Under the pieces are notes generated by a model. It ran no database searches. It saw only the letters and a list, made by a program, of their open reading frames with translations, and was not told where the DNA came from. DNA of 47,209 nucleotides from Methylacidiphilales bacterium. GTDB taxonomy: Bacteria; Verrucomicrobiota; Verrucomicrobiia; Methylacidiphilales; UBA1321. The number at the start of each line of letters is the position of its first letter. Position 1 is the first letter of the stretch. The stretch is taken from contig JAMFSY010000094.1 in NCBI GenBank assembly GCA_026225555.1, positions 1 to 47,209 on the forward strand, written 5' to 3'. Shown here one piece after another: positions 33,646 to 43,124 of the stretch. A program made the position numbers and the translations under genes.

Positions 33646-34713
33646 ATGAAATTCATTGAAAGTGTTTTCGACAAACTTCGCTCGCATCCCAAGCGGGTCG
33701 TGTTCCCCGAGGGAACCGAACCGCGCGTCCTTCAGGCCGCCGCCGAATTCGTTCATCTTGGTCTCGGGGTCGCCGTCTTGCTGGGTAAGAAGGCCGAAGT
33801 GGAAGCGGCTGCCCAACAGGCAAAAGTCTCCCTGAACAAGATCCTCGTGATCGATCCGGAGCAGGCGGAGGATCTGCCTCTTTTCGTCAAGCGTCTGGAA
33901 GGACTCGCCCGCTACCGCGGCATTGCCGACACCGATGCGAAGAAGATCGTTACGAACCCCAATTATTTTGGCGCGCTTATGCTGCAAAACGGCCAGGTCG
34001 ACGGCCTGGTCGGCGGCGCGACCTCGAACTCGGGCAGCATCCTGCGGCCACTCTTCCAGCTGATCAAACCGCTCGCGGGCGTGAAGTCGATCTCCTCCTG
34101 CGTCGTTCTGCAGGTTCCGCTCACCGAGTATGGCAACAAGGGAGTCTTTACCTTCGCCGATTGCGGCGTCATCCCGAATCCGAATGTCGATCAGCTCGCG
34201 ACCATTGCGACCGAATCGGCGCGGCTCTTCCGCCAGTTGACCGGTGCGATTCCCCGCGTGGCCATGCTTTCCTACTCGACCAAGGGTTCCGCCCAGACGC
34301 AGGACACAGAAAAGATCGTCGCCGCCACGGCGCTCGCCAAGCAGATCTTCTTCGAGAAAAAGCAGATCGGCGAAATCGACGGCGAGCTCCAGGTCGATTC
34401 AGCCCTGATCAAGGAAATCGCCGAGATCAAAGCGCCGGGAAGCCCGGTGGCGGGCCAGGCGAACGTCCTCGTCTTCCCCGACTTGAACTCGGGCAATATC
34501 GCGGTGAAGCTGGTGCATCGCCTGACCGGCGGCGAGGCCTACGGCCAGATCCTGCTCGGGCTGGACAAGCCGGCCGCCGATCTTTCGCGCGGCGCGAGCG
34601 TGCATGAAATCGTCGGTGTTGCCGCGATTGTAAGCATGCAGGCCATCGAGTATCGCCGGCTTTACCCCGACCAGGGAGCCGCCCGGTACGAAGCTGCCCC
34701 CGCGACGTTGTGA
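33646..34713 (+). CDS. pta: Phosphate acetyltransferase (short form)
   Basis: Interconverts acetyl-CoA and acetyl phosphate. The 355-aa protein consists only of the PTA/PTB catalytic domain: RVVFPEGTEPRVLQAA at the start, GLVGGATSNSGSILRP (about 117-132), VFADCGVIPNP-type loop, LSYSTKGSAQT and VLVFPDLNSGNIAVKLVHRL. The N-terminal BioD-like and DRTGG domains of the long E. coli form are absent, and a separate gene for them follows 43 bases downstream. No ackA is in the window. Confidence 0.94.
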   Translation: MKFIESVFDKLRSHPKRVVFPEGTEPRVLQAAAEFVHLGLGVAVLLGKKAEVEAAAQQAKVSLNKILVIDPEQAEDLPLFVKRLEGLARYRGIADTDAKKIVTNPNYFGALMLQNGQVDGLVGGATSNSGSILRPLFQLIKPLAGVKSISSCVVLQVPLTEYGNKGVFTFADCGVIPNPNVDQLATIATESARLFRQLTGAIPRVAMLSYSTKGSAQTQDTEKIVAATALAKQIFFEKKQIGEIDGELQVDSALIKEIAEIKAPGSPVAGQANVLVFPDLNSGNIAVKLVHRLTGGEAYGQILLGLDKPAADLSRGASVHEIVGVAAIVSMQAIEYRRLYPDQGAARYEAAPATL

Positions 34714-34756
34714 ACGAGGGGAAAAACGGCACCGCCTAGCCTTCGATTTTTTGCTT

Positions 34757-35950
34757 ATGGCCAACTCCGTTTTCCTCGACTCACCGTTGCCCATTCCCAA
34801 CGAACTGGTTTTACGCAACACCATCACGCCCCGTATTTTCGTGGCGGCGACACGGATGGACGACGGCAAGACCACCACCTCCGTCGGCCTGTTCGCGGCG
34901 CTGCAGGAGCGCTTCCCCCGCATGGGCTACATCAAGCCGGTCGGCCAGCGTTTCGTGGAGGTCGAGGGCGCCAAGATCGACGAGGACACGGTGTTGATGA
35001 ACGACACCTATAGGGTCCGCACCCCTCTGCGCGCGATGAGCCCAATTGCGGTCGAGCCCGATTTCACCCGGCGTTATCTTTCCGGCGGCATCACGCACCA
35101 GTTACATGACCGGGTCCGCACCGCCTTCGACATCGCGGCGTGGGAAAAAGATTTCGTCATTATCGAAGGCACCGGGCACGCCGGGGTCGGGAGCGTCTTC
35201 GATCTTTCCAACGCCACCGTGGCGAAACTGCTCCGGGCCAAAGTCATCATCGTGAGCCGCGGCGGAATTGGCCGTCCCATCGATGAGATCAGCATGAATC
35301 TCGCGCTCTTTGAGAAGCATGGCGTCGAGGTCATCGGCGCGATCATCAATAAGGTCATGCCCGACAAGATGGCGATGCTCAAGGAATACGCCACGCTCGG
35401 CCTCGCCAAGCTTGGCCTGCCCCTGCTGGGCATGATTCCGCTTCACACCGAGCTTTATAAACCGACCGTCAACCAGGCCTGTCTCCACCTGAAGGGCGAA
35501 TTCATCGCGGGGGCGCAGCACAAACGGCGGCGCATCGCCAAGATCGGCGTGGGCGCCATGTCCTCCCGCCATGCGGGACGGCTGCTCAATCCCGGCACGC
35601 TGATCATCACGCCCGGCGATCGCGAGGACCTGATCATGATGATCCTCAATGAGGATTCCAAGACACCTTCACGCGGTCATCTGGCCGGCGTGGTCCTGAC
35701 CGACGGGATCATGCCTCACGAGAGTGTGCTTGAATTGATCCGGCAACGCTCCATCCCTTTCATCTCCACCCGCGCCGATGTCTCCAGCGCCACGACGACG
35801 ATTGCCCGCATGACGGTCAAGACCGAGGTGGGTGATTCCGACAAGATCGGATTGATCCAGAAACTGGTGCAGGAGCACGTCCAGGTGGACCGGATCATCG
35901 AATTGGTCGAGCAGCCCAGCATCTCCGATCAGTTGCACTTTGGGATGTAG
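34757..35950 (+). CDS. P-loop (BioD-like) plus DRTGG protein, the detached N-terminal module of long Pta
   Basis: A 397-aa product from the ATG at 34757. Residues about 27-230 resemble the BioD/cobyrinate-synthase-type P-loop domain. The nucleotide loop reads ATRMDDGKTTTS, with Thr where the first Gly is usual. Later blocks are IIEGTGHAGVGSVFDLSNA and GGIGRPIDEISMN. Residues about 245-350 match a DRTGG domain (IGVGAMSSRHAGRLLNPGTLIITPGDREDLI). This is the order found upstream of the catalytic domain in long Pta proteins, where it controls activity. A gene directly after short pta therefore most likely encodes a trans-acting regulatory subunit. Confidence 0.85.
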   Translation: MANSVFLDSPLPIPNELVLRNTITPRIFVAATRMDDGKTTTSVGLFAALQERFPRMGYIKPVGQRFVEVEGAKIDEDTVLMNDTYRVRTPLRAMSPIAVEPDFTRRYLSGGITHQLHDRVRTAFDIAAWEKDFVIIEGTGHAGVGSVFDLSNATVAKLLRAKVIIVSRGGIGRPIDEISMNLALFEKHGVEVIGAIINKVMPDKMAMLKEYATLGLAKLGLPLLGMIPLHTELYKPTVNQACLHLKGEFIAGAQHKRRRIAKIGVGAMSSRHAGRLLNPGTLIITPGDREDLIMMILNEDSKTPSRGHLAGVVLTDGIMPHESVLELIRQRSIPFISTRADVSSATTTIARMTVKTEVGDSDKIGLIQKLVQEHVQVDRIIELVEQPSISDQLHFGM

Positions 35951-36017
35951 GCGAAGCCGATTCTCCCGCGGCGCTTTCTTTCCTCTACCGGGAAAGTCCT
36001 CCTTCCCTAAAAGCGGA

Positions 36018-36048
36018 TTCCCGTGGCGATCCAGGATCGCCACGGGAA
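36018..36048. terminator. Strong bidirectional hairpin between convergent genes
   Basis: Perfect 15-base inverted arms (TTCCCGTGGCGATCC at 36018-36032, GGATCGCCACGGGAA at 36034-36048) with a single base between them. On the plus strand CAATTTTAG follows; on the minus strand TCCGCTTTTAG follows. It sits between the DRTGG gene and pilC, which converge here, so it probably terminates both. Confidence 0.75.
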
Positions 36049-36055
36049 GGCAATT

Positions 36056-37300
36056 TTAGCTTCCGGTCTGGGCACTCATGCCCGTGATCAGCTTCACCAT
36101 CGGCATGAACAGCGCAATGACGATCGTACCGACGATCACCGCGAGCATGACGATCATGATCGGCTCGAGAATACTGGTCAGGCTGGTGACGACGTTGTCG
36201 ACTTCGCCTTCATAGACGTCGGCGACCTTCACCAACATGTCGGGCAATTGCCCGGTCTCTTCGCCGACCTGCACCATGCTGGTCACCATCGGCGGAAATA
36301 CACCGGAGGCCTCCATGGGGCCGACAACCGATTCACCTTCCTTCACGCTGTCATGAATCTTCGAGATGGCGTGGGCGACGACATAATTGCCCGCCGTGTC
36401 CCGGGTGATATTCAAGGCCTGGAGAATCGGCACACCGCTGCTAATCAGCGTTCCCAGCGTGCGGCTGAAGCGGGAGATGGCCGTCTTGCTCATCAGGTCT
36501 CCGAAGATAGGCAGACGCAGGGCGAGGCGATCGAGAATGACGGCGCCCGCCGGCGTGCTGGCGAAGACCTTGTACCCAACGACGAGAGCGGCAATTCCAC
36601 CCAGGACGAAATACCACTGGGAAATCAGGATGTGGCTGAGTGTGATGACGAACATCGTGATGCCCGGCAGGGGTTGCCCGGGCAGCGCGTCCTGGAAGAT
36701 CTGCTGGAACTTCGGCACGATGAAGACGAGCAGGAAGGACAAGATGGCCAGCGCGATCACGAGCACGACGAGCGGATAGACCATCGCCGAAACGACCTTG
36801 CCCTTGATCTTTTGAGACTTTTCCTGGAACTCGGCCAGGCGGGTCAAAACGATTTCGAGTACACCGCCGAGCTCGCCCGCCTTGACCATGTTAACATAGA
36901 GCTTATTGAAGATTCCCGGATGCTGGGCCAGCGCTTCGGAGAAGGTGCTGCCGCTTTCCACCGAGGTGGCCAGGTTCGCCATGGTGGCGCGCATGACCGG
37001 ATTGCGCTCCTGCTTCGCCAGCGTGTTGAGGCTGCGCAGAAGTGGCAGACCGGCGTCGATCAGCGTGGCTAATTGCCGGGTAAAGATCGTCAGGATCTTC
37101 ATTTTGACCTTGCCGCTCTTCTTCTTCAGCTTCGGCTTGTCTTCGACGGCGGCCTCCGCGTCCTTGGTTTCATCCAGGCGTTGCGGGTAAAACCCGAGCT
37201 GTCGAATCTGGGCAATGGCGTCGTTTTGATCGTTCGCGTCAATGACGCCGTTGGCTTGCTTGCCGCGGGCATCCACCGCGGTGTAGGAGAATTTGGCCAT
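36056..37300 (-). CDS. pilC: Type IV pilus/type II secretion inner-membrane platform protein (PilC/GspF)
   Basis: A 414-aa platform protein that couples the cytoplasmic ATPase to pilus or pseudopilus assembly. It starts MAKFSYTAVDARGKQANGVIDA, as in the family. Two homologous T2SSF domains are visible (TRQLATLIDAGLPLLRSLNTL at about 75 and FSRTLGTLISSGVPILQALN at about 275), with three membrane helices. It lies 32 bases after the second ATPase gene and forms an operon with both ATPases. Pilus versus secretion role is not decided by the sequence. Confidence 0.93.
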   Translation of the reverse strand: MAKFSYTAVDARGKQANGVIDANDQNDAIAQIRQLGFYPQRLDETKDAEAAVEDKPKLKKKSGKVKMKILTIFTRQLATLIDAGLPLLRSLNTLAKQERNPVMRATMANLATSVESGSTFSEALAQHPGIFNKLYVNMVKAGELGGVLEIVLTRLAEFQEKSQKIKGKVVSAMVYPLVVLVIALAILSFLLVFIVPKFQQIFQDALPGQPLPGITMFVITLSHILISQWYFVLGGIAALVVGYKVFASTPAGAVILDRLALRLPIFGDLMSKTAISRFSRTLGTLISSGVPILQALNITRDTAGNYVVAHAISKIHDSVKEGESVVGPMEASGVFPPMVTSMVQVGEETGQLPDMLVKVADVYEGEVDNVVTSLTSILEPIMIVMLAVIVGTIVIALFMPMVKLITGMSAQTGS

Positions 37301-37332
37301 GGTCTTGGGTGAGGTTGGGTTGGAGGGGAGGA

Positions 37333-39009
37333 CTAGGTGTATTTCAGGACTTCTTCAATGGTGGTTTCGCCTTCGAAAATGCTGCGCAGTCCGTCGGCGC
37401 GAAGCGTGCTCATGCCGAGCTCGATCGCCTTCTGCCGGATGACGACCGAGGGGGCCCGGGCCGTGATCAGTTCGCGAATCGGCTCCGTGATGTCGAGCAG
37501 TTCGTAGATACCTTTGCGGCCCTTATATCCCGTATGATTGCATTGCTCGCAGCCGGTCCCGTAGTAGAAATTCTTGTCTCCGATATCGTGCACGGAAAGG
37601 CCGATCTGCCGGAGAATCGCTTCGGTCGGCTCATAGGGCGTCCGGCAACCGGGACAAATCTTGCGCACCAGGCGCTGTGCGAGCACGCCTTCCAGCGAGG
37701 ATGCGATCAGGAAGGGTTCGACGCCCATGTCGATGAGACGCGCCACGGCGCCGGGTGCATCATTGGTATGGAGCGTGGTGAAAACCATGTGGCCGGTGAG
37801 CGAGGCCTGGATGGCGATTTGCGCGGTTTCCAGATCGCGTGTTTCTCCCACCATGATGCGGTCGGGATCCTGGCGAAGAAAGGCGCGCAAGGCGCGGGCG
37901 AAGGTCAGCCCGATGGCTTCGTTGATCGGCACCTGCTGGATGCCCTCGATTTCGTATTCAACCGGTTCCTCCGCCGTGAGCAGCTTGGCGTCGTCGGTGT
38001 TGATCCGGTTCAGGCAGGCGTAAAGCGTGGTCGTCTTGCCGGAGCCGGTGGGGCCGGTGACAATAAAGATGCCGTTCGGTTTCTCGATCACCCGACAGAT
38101 GTAATCGTAGATCCCCTTGGGCATGCCGATCGAGCTGAGGTCGAGCTTGACCGTGGTACGATCGAGCACGCGGAGCACGACGCTTTCCCCGAACTGCGTC
38201 GGTAGCGTGGAGACGCGCAAATCGACCTGGCGTCCAGCCATGGTAGTCTGGATGCGGCCATCCTGCGGCACGCGCCGTTCCGCGATGTTCATGCTAGACA
38301 TGACCTTGATGCGGGAGGTGACGGACGTGGCGAGACTTCTCGGCGGGGGCGACATTTCATAGAGCGAGCCATCCACGCGATAGCGGATCTTGAAATCGTG
38401 TTCGAAGGGCTCGAAGTGGATATCGCTCGCCCGCGCCTGGATCGCCTGCGCGATGACCGTGTTTACATACTTGATGATCGGCGCGGAGGAGGCACCCTCA
38501 ATATCGATCATCTCGCCATTGTTCTCCTTGGCGGCGGCGTCGCCGGCGAGATTGGCCAGCACGTCCTCCATGTCGGAGACTTCCGAGCCATAGTAACGCT
38601 CGATCGTCGCCTGGATCTGCGCCGGAGGCGCGACGTAGAGCATGATGTCCTTCTGCGTCGCAAACCGGAGATTATCGACCACGTTTGGATCGAGCGGATT
38701 GGCCGCCACCACCCGAAGGACCTGCCCGTCGAAATGCAGGGGCAGCACGCCTTGCAGTCGCGCGGTCTGCGGTGGAACGAGGCTGAGCAGTTCCGGCGGA
38801 AATTCCATCGCGGAGATATCGACCACTTCGGTGCCGAGCGCCTGCGCGATCATCTGGTACATCTCGGCCACCGGCATGGCGCCGCTGTTGGAGATGACGT
38901 CCTCGATCGGTTTGCCCGTGCGGGACTGCTCGTCGAGCAGCTCCGTCATCTGCATGTCCTCGATCTTGCCGTTGTCCCGCAGGAACGTGAGGAGAAGTTC
39001 GGGATTCAT
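37333..39009 (-). CDS. pilB: PilB/GspE-type assembly ATPase (second of a tandem pair)
   Basis: A 558-aa hexameric motor. The N-terminal MshEN-like domain is followed by the catalytic domain with Walker A GPTGSGKTTT, an Asp box (LLTAEEPVEYEI), Walker B IMVGETRDLETA, and a His box (MVFTTLHTNDA). A zinc site is formed by CPGC (about 461) and CEQC (about 496). It starts 5 bases after the other ATPase and is followed by pilC. One paralogue may power pilus extension and the other a secretion system or regulation. It is not PilT: the zinc motif and N-domain mark it as the assembly type. Confidence 0.92.
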   Translation of the reverse strand: MNPELLLTFLRDNGKIEDMQMTELLDEQSRTGKPIEDVISNSGAMPVAEMYQMIAQALGTEVVDISAMEFPPELLSLVPPQTARLQGVLPLHFDGQVLRVVAANPLDPNVVDNLRFATQKDIMLYVAPPAQIQATIERYYGSEVSDMEDVLANLAGDAAAKENNGEMIDIEGASSAPIIKYVNTVIAQAIQARASDIHFEPFEHDFKIRYRVDGSLYEMSPPPRSLATSVTSRIKVMSSMNIAERRVPQDGRIQTTMAGRQVDLRVSTLPTQFGESVVLRVLDRTTVKLDLSSIGMPKGIYDYICRVIEKPNGIFIVTGPTGSGKTTTLYACLNRINTDDAKLLTAEEPVEYEIEGIQQVPINEAIGLTFARALRAFLRQDPDRIMVGETRDLETAQIAIQASLTGHMVFTTLHTNDAPGAVARLIDMGVEPFLIASSLEGVLAQRLVRKICPGCRTPYEPTEAILRQIGLSVHDIGDKNFYYGTGCEQCNHTGYKGRKGIYELLDITEPIRELITARAPSVVIRQKAIELGMSTLRADGLRSIFEGETTIEEVLKYT

Positions 39010-39014
39010 AGCGG

Positions 39015-40718
39015 CTAGTCCTTGTCTCCCATCGTGGCGGTGATGACTTCGTCCGGCGTGGTCATCCCGCCGAGCACCTTGCGGATGCCGTCTTCGCGGA
39101 GCGTGCGCATGCCCAGATCGCGGGCGCGCTGGCGAATGGAGGCCACGCTCATTTTCTCATTCACCATGCGGCGGATTTCATCGTCGAGCACACAAATTTC
39201 AAAGATGCCCATGCGGCCCTTGTAACCGGTGCCGCGACATTTATCGCAGCCGTGGCCCTTGCGGAAATTGGCGTGCTCGAGCTGGTCCGGCTTCAGGTTG
39301 AGCGCCCGCAGTTCCGTTTCGGTCGGCTCATAGGGTTCGGTGCAGGCGCTGCAAATGCGGCGCACGAGACGTTGCGCCATGATGGCCCGGACGGAGGAAG
39401 CGACGAGGAACTGCTTCACGCCGATATCGACGAGACGGGTGACGGCGCTGGGCGCGTCGTTGGTGTGCAGCGTGCTGAAAACCAAGTGACCGGTGAGCGA
39501 CGCATTGATCGCGATGGACGCCGTTTCCAAATCACGAATTTCACCGACCATGATGATGTTCGGCGCCTGGCGCAACATGGCGCGGAGAGCGGCGGCGAAG
39601 GTCATGCCGACATCTTCATTCACCGGAACCTGGTTGACACCGGTGAGCTGATATTCCACCGGGTCCTCCACCGTGATGATCTTGCGGTCGGGCTTGTTGA
39701 TGACATTGAGACAGGCGTAGAGCGTCGTGCTCTTGCCGGAGCCGGTCGGGCCGGTGACGAGAAAGATGCCGTCGGGCAGATTCAGGATGCGCTCGATCGT
39801 GGCCTGATCGTCGGAAAGGAACCCCAGTTCCGGCAACCCGAGCGTGAGGCTCGTCTTGTCGAGAATACGCATGACGACCGATTCGCCATGGTTTGTCGGG
39901 ATGGTGGAAACGCGCAGATCGATCGAGGTACGGCCGTCCGAGGTGCGCAACTGGATGCGACCGTCCTGCGGCAACCGCTTTTCCGCGATGCTCATGTTGG
40001 ACATGATCTTGAGACGGCTGATCAGCGCGGCTTGCAGCTTCTTGGGCGGATCGGTCATCACCTGGAGCACGCCATCGATCCGGTAACGAAGACGGAGGCG
40101 CTTTTCCAGCGGCTCGATGTGAATATCGCTCGCGCGCAGGCGATGCGCCTCGAGAATCATCAAATTAACCAGTCGGATGATATGGGCGTCGTCGTTGCCG
40201 CTCCCGCCGCCATCGTCCGAGGCCTTTTCCTTCAGCTGAAGTTCATCGCCCTGGTAACCGCCGATGAGCGAGTTGACCATCTCGGAGGCATTGCCGTAAT
40301 GGCGCTTGATGGCCGCTTCGATCTGGTCCGCCGGGGCGACGACCGTATCGATGTCGTAGCGGAGTTCCTTGGTCAGCGTATCAACCGCGTCGAAATTAAA
40401 GGGATCGCTCAAGGCGACGCGCAGGTGACGGCCTTCGAGGCTCAACGGCATGACCGAAAGGCGGAAGGCGAGTGACCGCGGGATGGCTTTGACCGCTTCC
40501 TCCGGCACATTCTCGATGTGTTCCACGAGATCGACCCCGGCCTCGGCGGCCGTGGTGCGGAGAATATCACGATCGGTAACCAGTCCACTTCGGACCAGTT
40601 CCTCCACCGGCCCATGGCCGTTATTGCTGGAGGCGCGCCGCGCGTCTTCCATGTCGGAAGGTTGGATCAAGCCATGCTTGATCAGGAGTTCAAGGATATA
40701 GTCGTCGTTGGCAGCCAC
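39015..40718 (-). CDS. PilB/GspE-type assembly ATPase (first of a tandem pair)
   Basis: 567 aa with the same architecture as the next gene: an N-terminal domain beginning ILELLIKHGLIQPSDMEDARR, Walker A GPTGSGKST, the Asp box ITVEDPVEYQL, Walker B IMVGEIRDLETA and the His box LVFSTLHTNDAPSAV. The zinc motifs are CSAC and CDKC. Over the catalytic core it looks clearly related but not close to its neighbour, so the duplication is old. Its differences (VEDPVEYQL, RQAPNI against RQDPDR) are GspE-like, which is weak evidence for a different partner system. Confidence 0.9.
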   Translation of the reverse strand: MAANDDYILELLIKHGLIQPSDMEDARRASSNNGHGPVEELVRSGLVTDRDILRTTAAEAGVDLVEHIENVPEEAVKAIPRSLAFRLSVMPLSLEGRHLRVALSDPFNFDAVDTLTKELRYDIDTVVAPADQIEAAIKRHYGNASEMVNSLIGGYQGDELQLKEKASDDGGGSGNDDAHIIRLVNLMILEAHRLRASDIHIEPLEKRLRLRYRIDGVLQVMTDPPKKLQAALISRLKIMSNMSIAEKRLPQDGRIQLRTSDGRTSIDLRVSTIPTNHGESVVMRILDKTSLTLGLPELGFLSDDQATIERILNLPDGIFLVTGPTGSGKSTTLYACLNVINKPDRKIITVEDPVEYQLTGVNQVPVNEDVGMTFAAALRAMLRQAPNIIMVGEIRDLETASIAINASLTGHLVFSTLHTNDAPSAVTRLVDIGVKQFLVASSVRAIMAQRLVRRICSACTEPYEPTETELRALNLKPDQLEHANFRKGHGCDKCRGTGYKGRMGIFEICVLDDEIRRMVNEKMSVASIRQRARDLGMRTLREDGIRKVLGGMTTPDEVITATMGDKD

Positions 40719-40800
40719 AGCAGTTCTTGGTACGTCGCAGGTGAACTAAAGTATCCCATGCTATAATTGCCGCCCATCAGAAGCAAGGACGAGCCTAACT

Positions 40801-40837
40801 ATTTTCGCTTAATTCGCGGTTTTTTTAGAGCGAAAAT
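40801..40837. repeat. Inverted repeat between infB and the ATPase operon
   Basis: ATTTTCGCT (40801-40809) pairs with AGCGAAAAT (40829-40837) across 19 bases that include TTTTTTT. It lies 23 bases after the infB stop on the minus strand. It could be a weak terminator, although the T-run lies inside the loop rather than after the stem. Confidence 0.4.
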
Positions 40838-40859
40838 GGCTAGAGCAATGACAACGTCC

Positions 40860-43103
40860 TTACAATGTCTGCGTGAACTTTTCGAGCTGGTAGCACTCGA
40901 TGATGTCGTCGGGCAGATATTCGTTGAAATCGCCCAGACGAATACCGCACTCCAAACCTGCCCGAACTTCGCTGGCGTCATCCTGGAAACGCTTGAGCGT
41001 GGCAACCGCGCCATCGTAAATCGGTTGACGGCGGCGCACGACGCGGGCGCGCGCATTGCGAACGATGCGGCCCGATTGGACACTGCAACCGGCGACGGGG
41101 AATTTCGAAAGTTGGAAGACCTGTTTGACCACCGCAGTACCGAGCGGAGTTTCGCGCAGTTCGGGATCGAGCAGGCCAACCATGGCTTCCTTCACCTGAT
41201 CGAGCAGTTCGTAAATGATGCTGAAAAGCTTGATCTGAACACCCTCGCGCTTGGCCGCATTGGCCGCGGAATTATCGGTCTTCGTATTGAAGCCGATGAC
41301 CACGGCGCCGGAGGCCTTCGCAAGCAGGATGTCGGATTCGGAGATCGCGCCCGCCGAGGCGAGAACGATATCGAGATCGATCTTCTTGCTTTCGATTTTC
41401 TTGAGCGAGGCGACGATGGCTTCCACGGAACCCTGGACATCGCCCTTGATGATCAACTTGAGCACCTTGTGCTGTTCGTCCGCGATGGCTTCGAAAAGAT
41501 TTTCCAGCGTGACGCGTGGCGGCGCCTCGAGCTTGCCGAGCCGAAGCTTGTCGGCGCGGTCCTCGGCCAGTTCGCGGGCTTCCCGCTCGTTCTTAAGCAC
41601 GTTGAACTCCTCGCCGGGAGAAGGCGCGCCGTTGAGACCCAGGATTTTCACCGGGATGGACGGGCCTGCTTCTTTGACATTCTGGCCGAGATCGTTGATC
41701 AGCGCCTTGACGCGTCCATAAAAAGGACCGGCCAGGATCGCATCGCCAACGGTCAGGGTGCCGTGACGGACAAGAGCGGTGGCGGTCGGGCCGCGCCCCT
41801 GTTCGAACTGCGACTCAATAATTGAGCCGCGGGCGGGGCCGTGCGGGTTGGCCTTCAATTCCAGGATTTCAGCCTGGAGCAGCATCATTTCAAGCAGCTT
41901 CTCGATGCCGATGCCCTTGGTCGCGGAGACTTCGCACATGATGGTCTCGCCGCCGTATTCCTCGGCCACGAGTCCCTGTTCCTGCAACTGACCCTTCACG
42001 CGAACGAGATTCGCGCCGGGAAGATCGATTTTATTGATCGCCACCATGATCTGCACCTTGGCGGCGCGAGCGTGGTTGATCGCCTCGATCGTGGTCGGCA
42101 TGATGCCGTCATCCGCCGCGACGACGAGCACGACGATGTCGGTGACGTTGGCCCCGCGGGAACGCATGGCGGTGAACGCCTCGTGGCCGGGGGTGTCGAG
42201 AAAAGTGATGGTGTGCGTGCCACGTTTGACCGTGTAGGCGCCGATGTGCTGAGTGATGCCACCCGCTTCACCGGAGGCAACCCGCGCCTTGCGGATGGCG
42301 TCGAGGAGCGAGGTCTTGCCGTGATCGACATGGCCCATGAAGGTGATGACCGGCGGACGGGGCTGGAGCTCGGAAGCGACGGCGGGAGCGGGCTTGGGTG
42401 GTTCGACGATCTTGACCGGCGCGTGGACCTGGCCCGCGCCTTTTTCCCGTTTCTCGATTTCGAAGGTAAAGCCGAGCTTGATTGAAAGCTTGCGGGCCAC
42501 TTCCTCTTCCAGCGACTGGTTGGCGCTGGTGAAAATGTTCATTTCCATCAGGTGATGGATGATCTGGTAGGGCTTGAGGCCCAGCTTTGCGGCAAGATCC
42601 TTGACGATGATCGGCGGCTTGATGACAACGATCTTGTCGCGCAATTGCTGCGCCGCGAGGGCGGCTTCGTCGATGCCCGCGGGGGCGGCGGCGACAGCTT
42701 CCTTGGCGGGAGCCGGACTGGAGGCCGCAGCCGGAGCCGCGGCTGCGGGAGCATCCGTGCCCGCGACGGCCTTTTCCATGTTATCGATATGGCGCTGCTC
42801 GGAAGCGGTGAGGAGCGAGCGTTTCGGCGCGATCTTCCTGACCGGCTCGGGTTCGGCCACTGGTTCCACCGGTTCCACGGCTTCCACCGGCGCGGCGGTT
42901 TCAATAACAGGGGTCACGATGGGCTCCTCGACAGTGGTTTCTTCCGTTTTCTTATGAGGAACTTTCTCACCCGGGGCCTTGGCAGACTTGGCGGCGGGCC
43001 GAGACTTCTCGGCCGATTTCTCGGCGGGCGCAGCTTTTCCGGCCACCTTCTTGGTCGAACGTGGTGCGGCGGTTGTGGCGGCTGCTTTTTCCTCCTTGGG
43101 CAT
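40860..43103 (-). CDS. infB: Translation initiation factor IF-2
   Basis: A 747-aa GTPase that brings initiator tRNA to the ribosome. Residues 1 to about 180 are Lys/Ala/Pro-rich low complexity, including an IF2_N-like segment ([23 protein letters not shown] at about 165-187). The GTPase domain starts with G1 GHVDHGKTS (about 258), with DTPGHEAF (G3) and NKID (G4) following. The C-terminal beta-barrel domains end in [30 protein letters not shown]. It follows nusA by 21 bases. rbfA, often next, is not found downstream. Confidence 0.97.
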   Translation of the reverse strand: MPKEEKAAATTAAPRSTKKVAGKAAPAEKSAEKSRPAAKSAKAPGEKVPHKKTEETTVEEPIVTPVIETAAPVEAVEPVEPVAEPEPVRKIAPKRSLLTASEQRHIDNMEKAVAGTDAPAAAAPAAASSPAPAKEAVAAAPAGIDEAALAAQQLRDKIVVIKPPIIVKDLAAKLGLKPYQIIHHLMEMNIFTSANQSLEEEVARKLSIKLGFTFEIEKREKGAGQVHAPVKIVEPPKPAPAVASELQPRPPVITFMGHVDHGKTSLLDAIRKARVASGEAGGITQHIGAYTVKRGTHTITFLDTPGHEAFTAMRSRGANVTDIVVLVVAADDGIMPTTIEAINHARAAKVQIMVAINKIDLPGANLVRVKGQLQEQGLVAEEYGGETIMCEVSATKGIGIEKLLEMMLLQAEILELKANPHGPARGSIIESQFEQGRGPTATALVRHGTLTVGDAILAGPFYGRVKALINDLGQNVKEAGPSIPVKILGLNGAPSPGEEFNVLKNEREARELAEDRADKLRLGKLEAPPRVTLENLFEAIADEQHKVLKLIIKGDVQGSVEAIVASLKKIESKKIDLDIVLASAGAISESDILLAKASGAVVIGFNTKTDNSAANAAKREGVQIKLFSIIYELLDQVKEAMVGLLDPELRETPLGTAVVKQVFQLSKFPVAGCSVQSGRIVRNARARVVRRRQPIYDGAVATLKRFQDDASEVRAGLECGIRLGDFNEYLPDDIIECYQLEKFTQTL

Positions 43104-43124
43104 AATATAAAAATTCTTGGAAAC

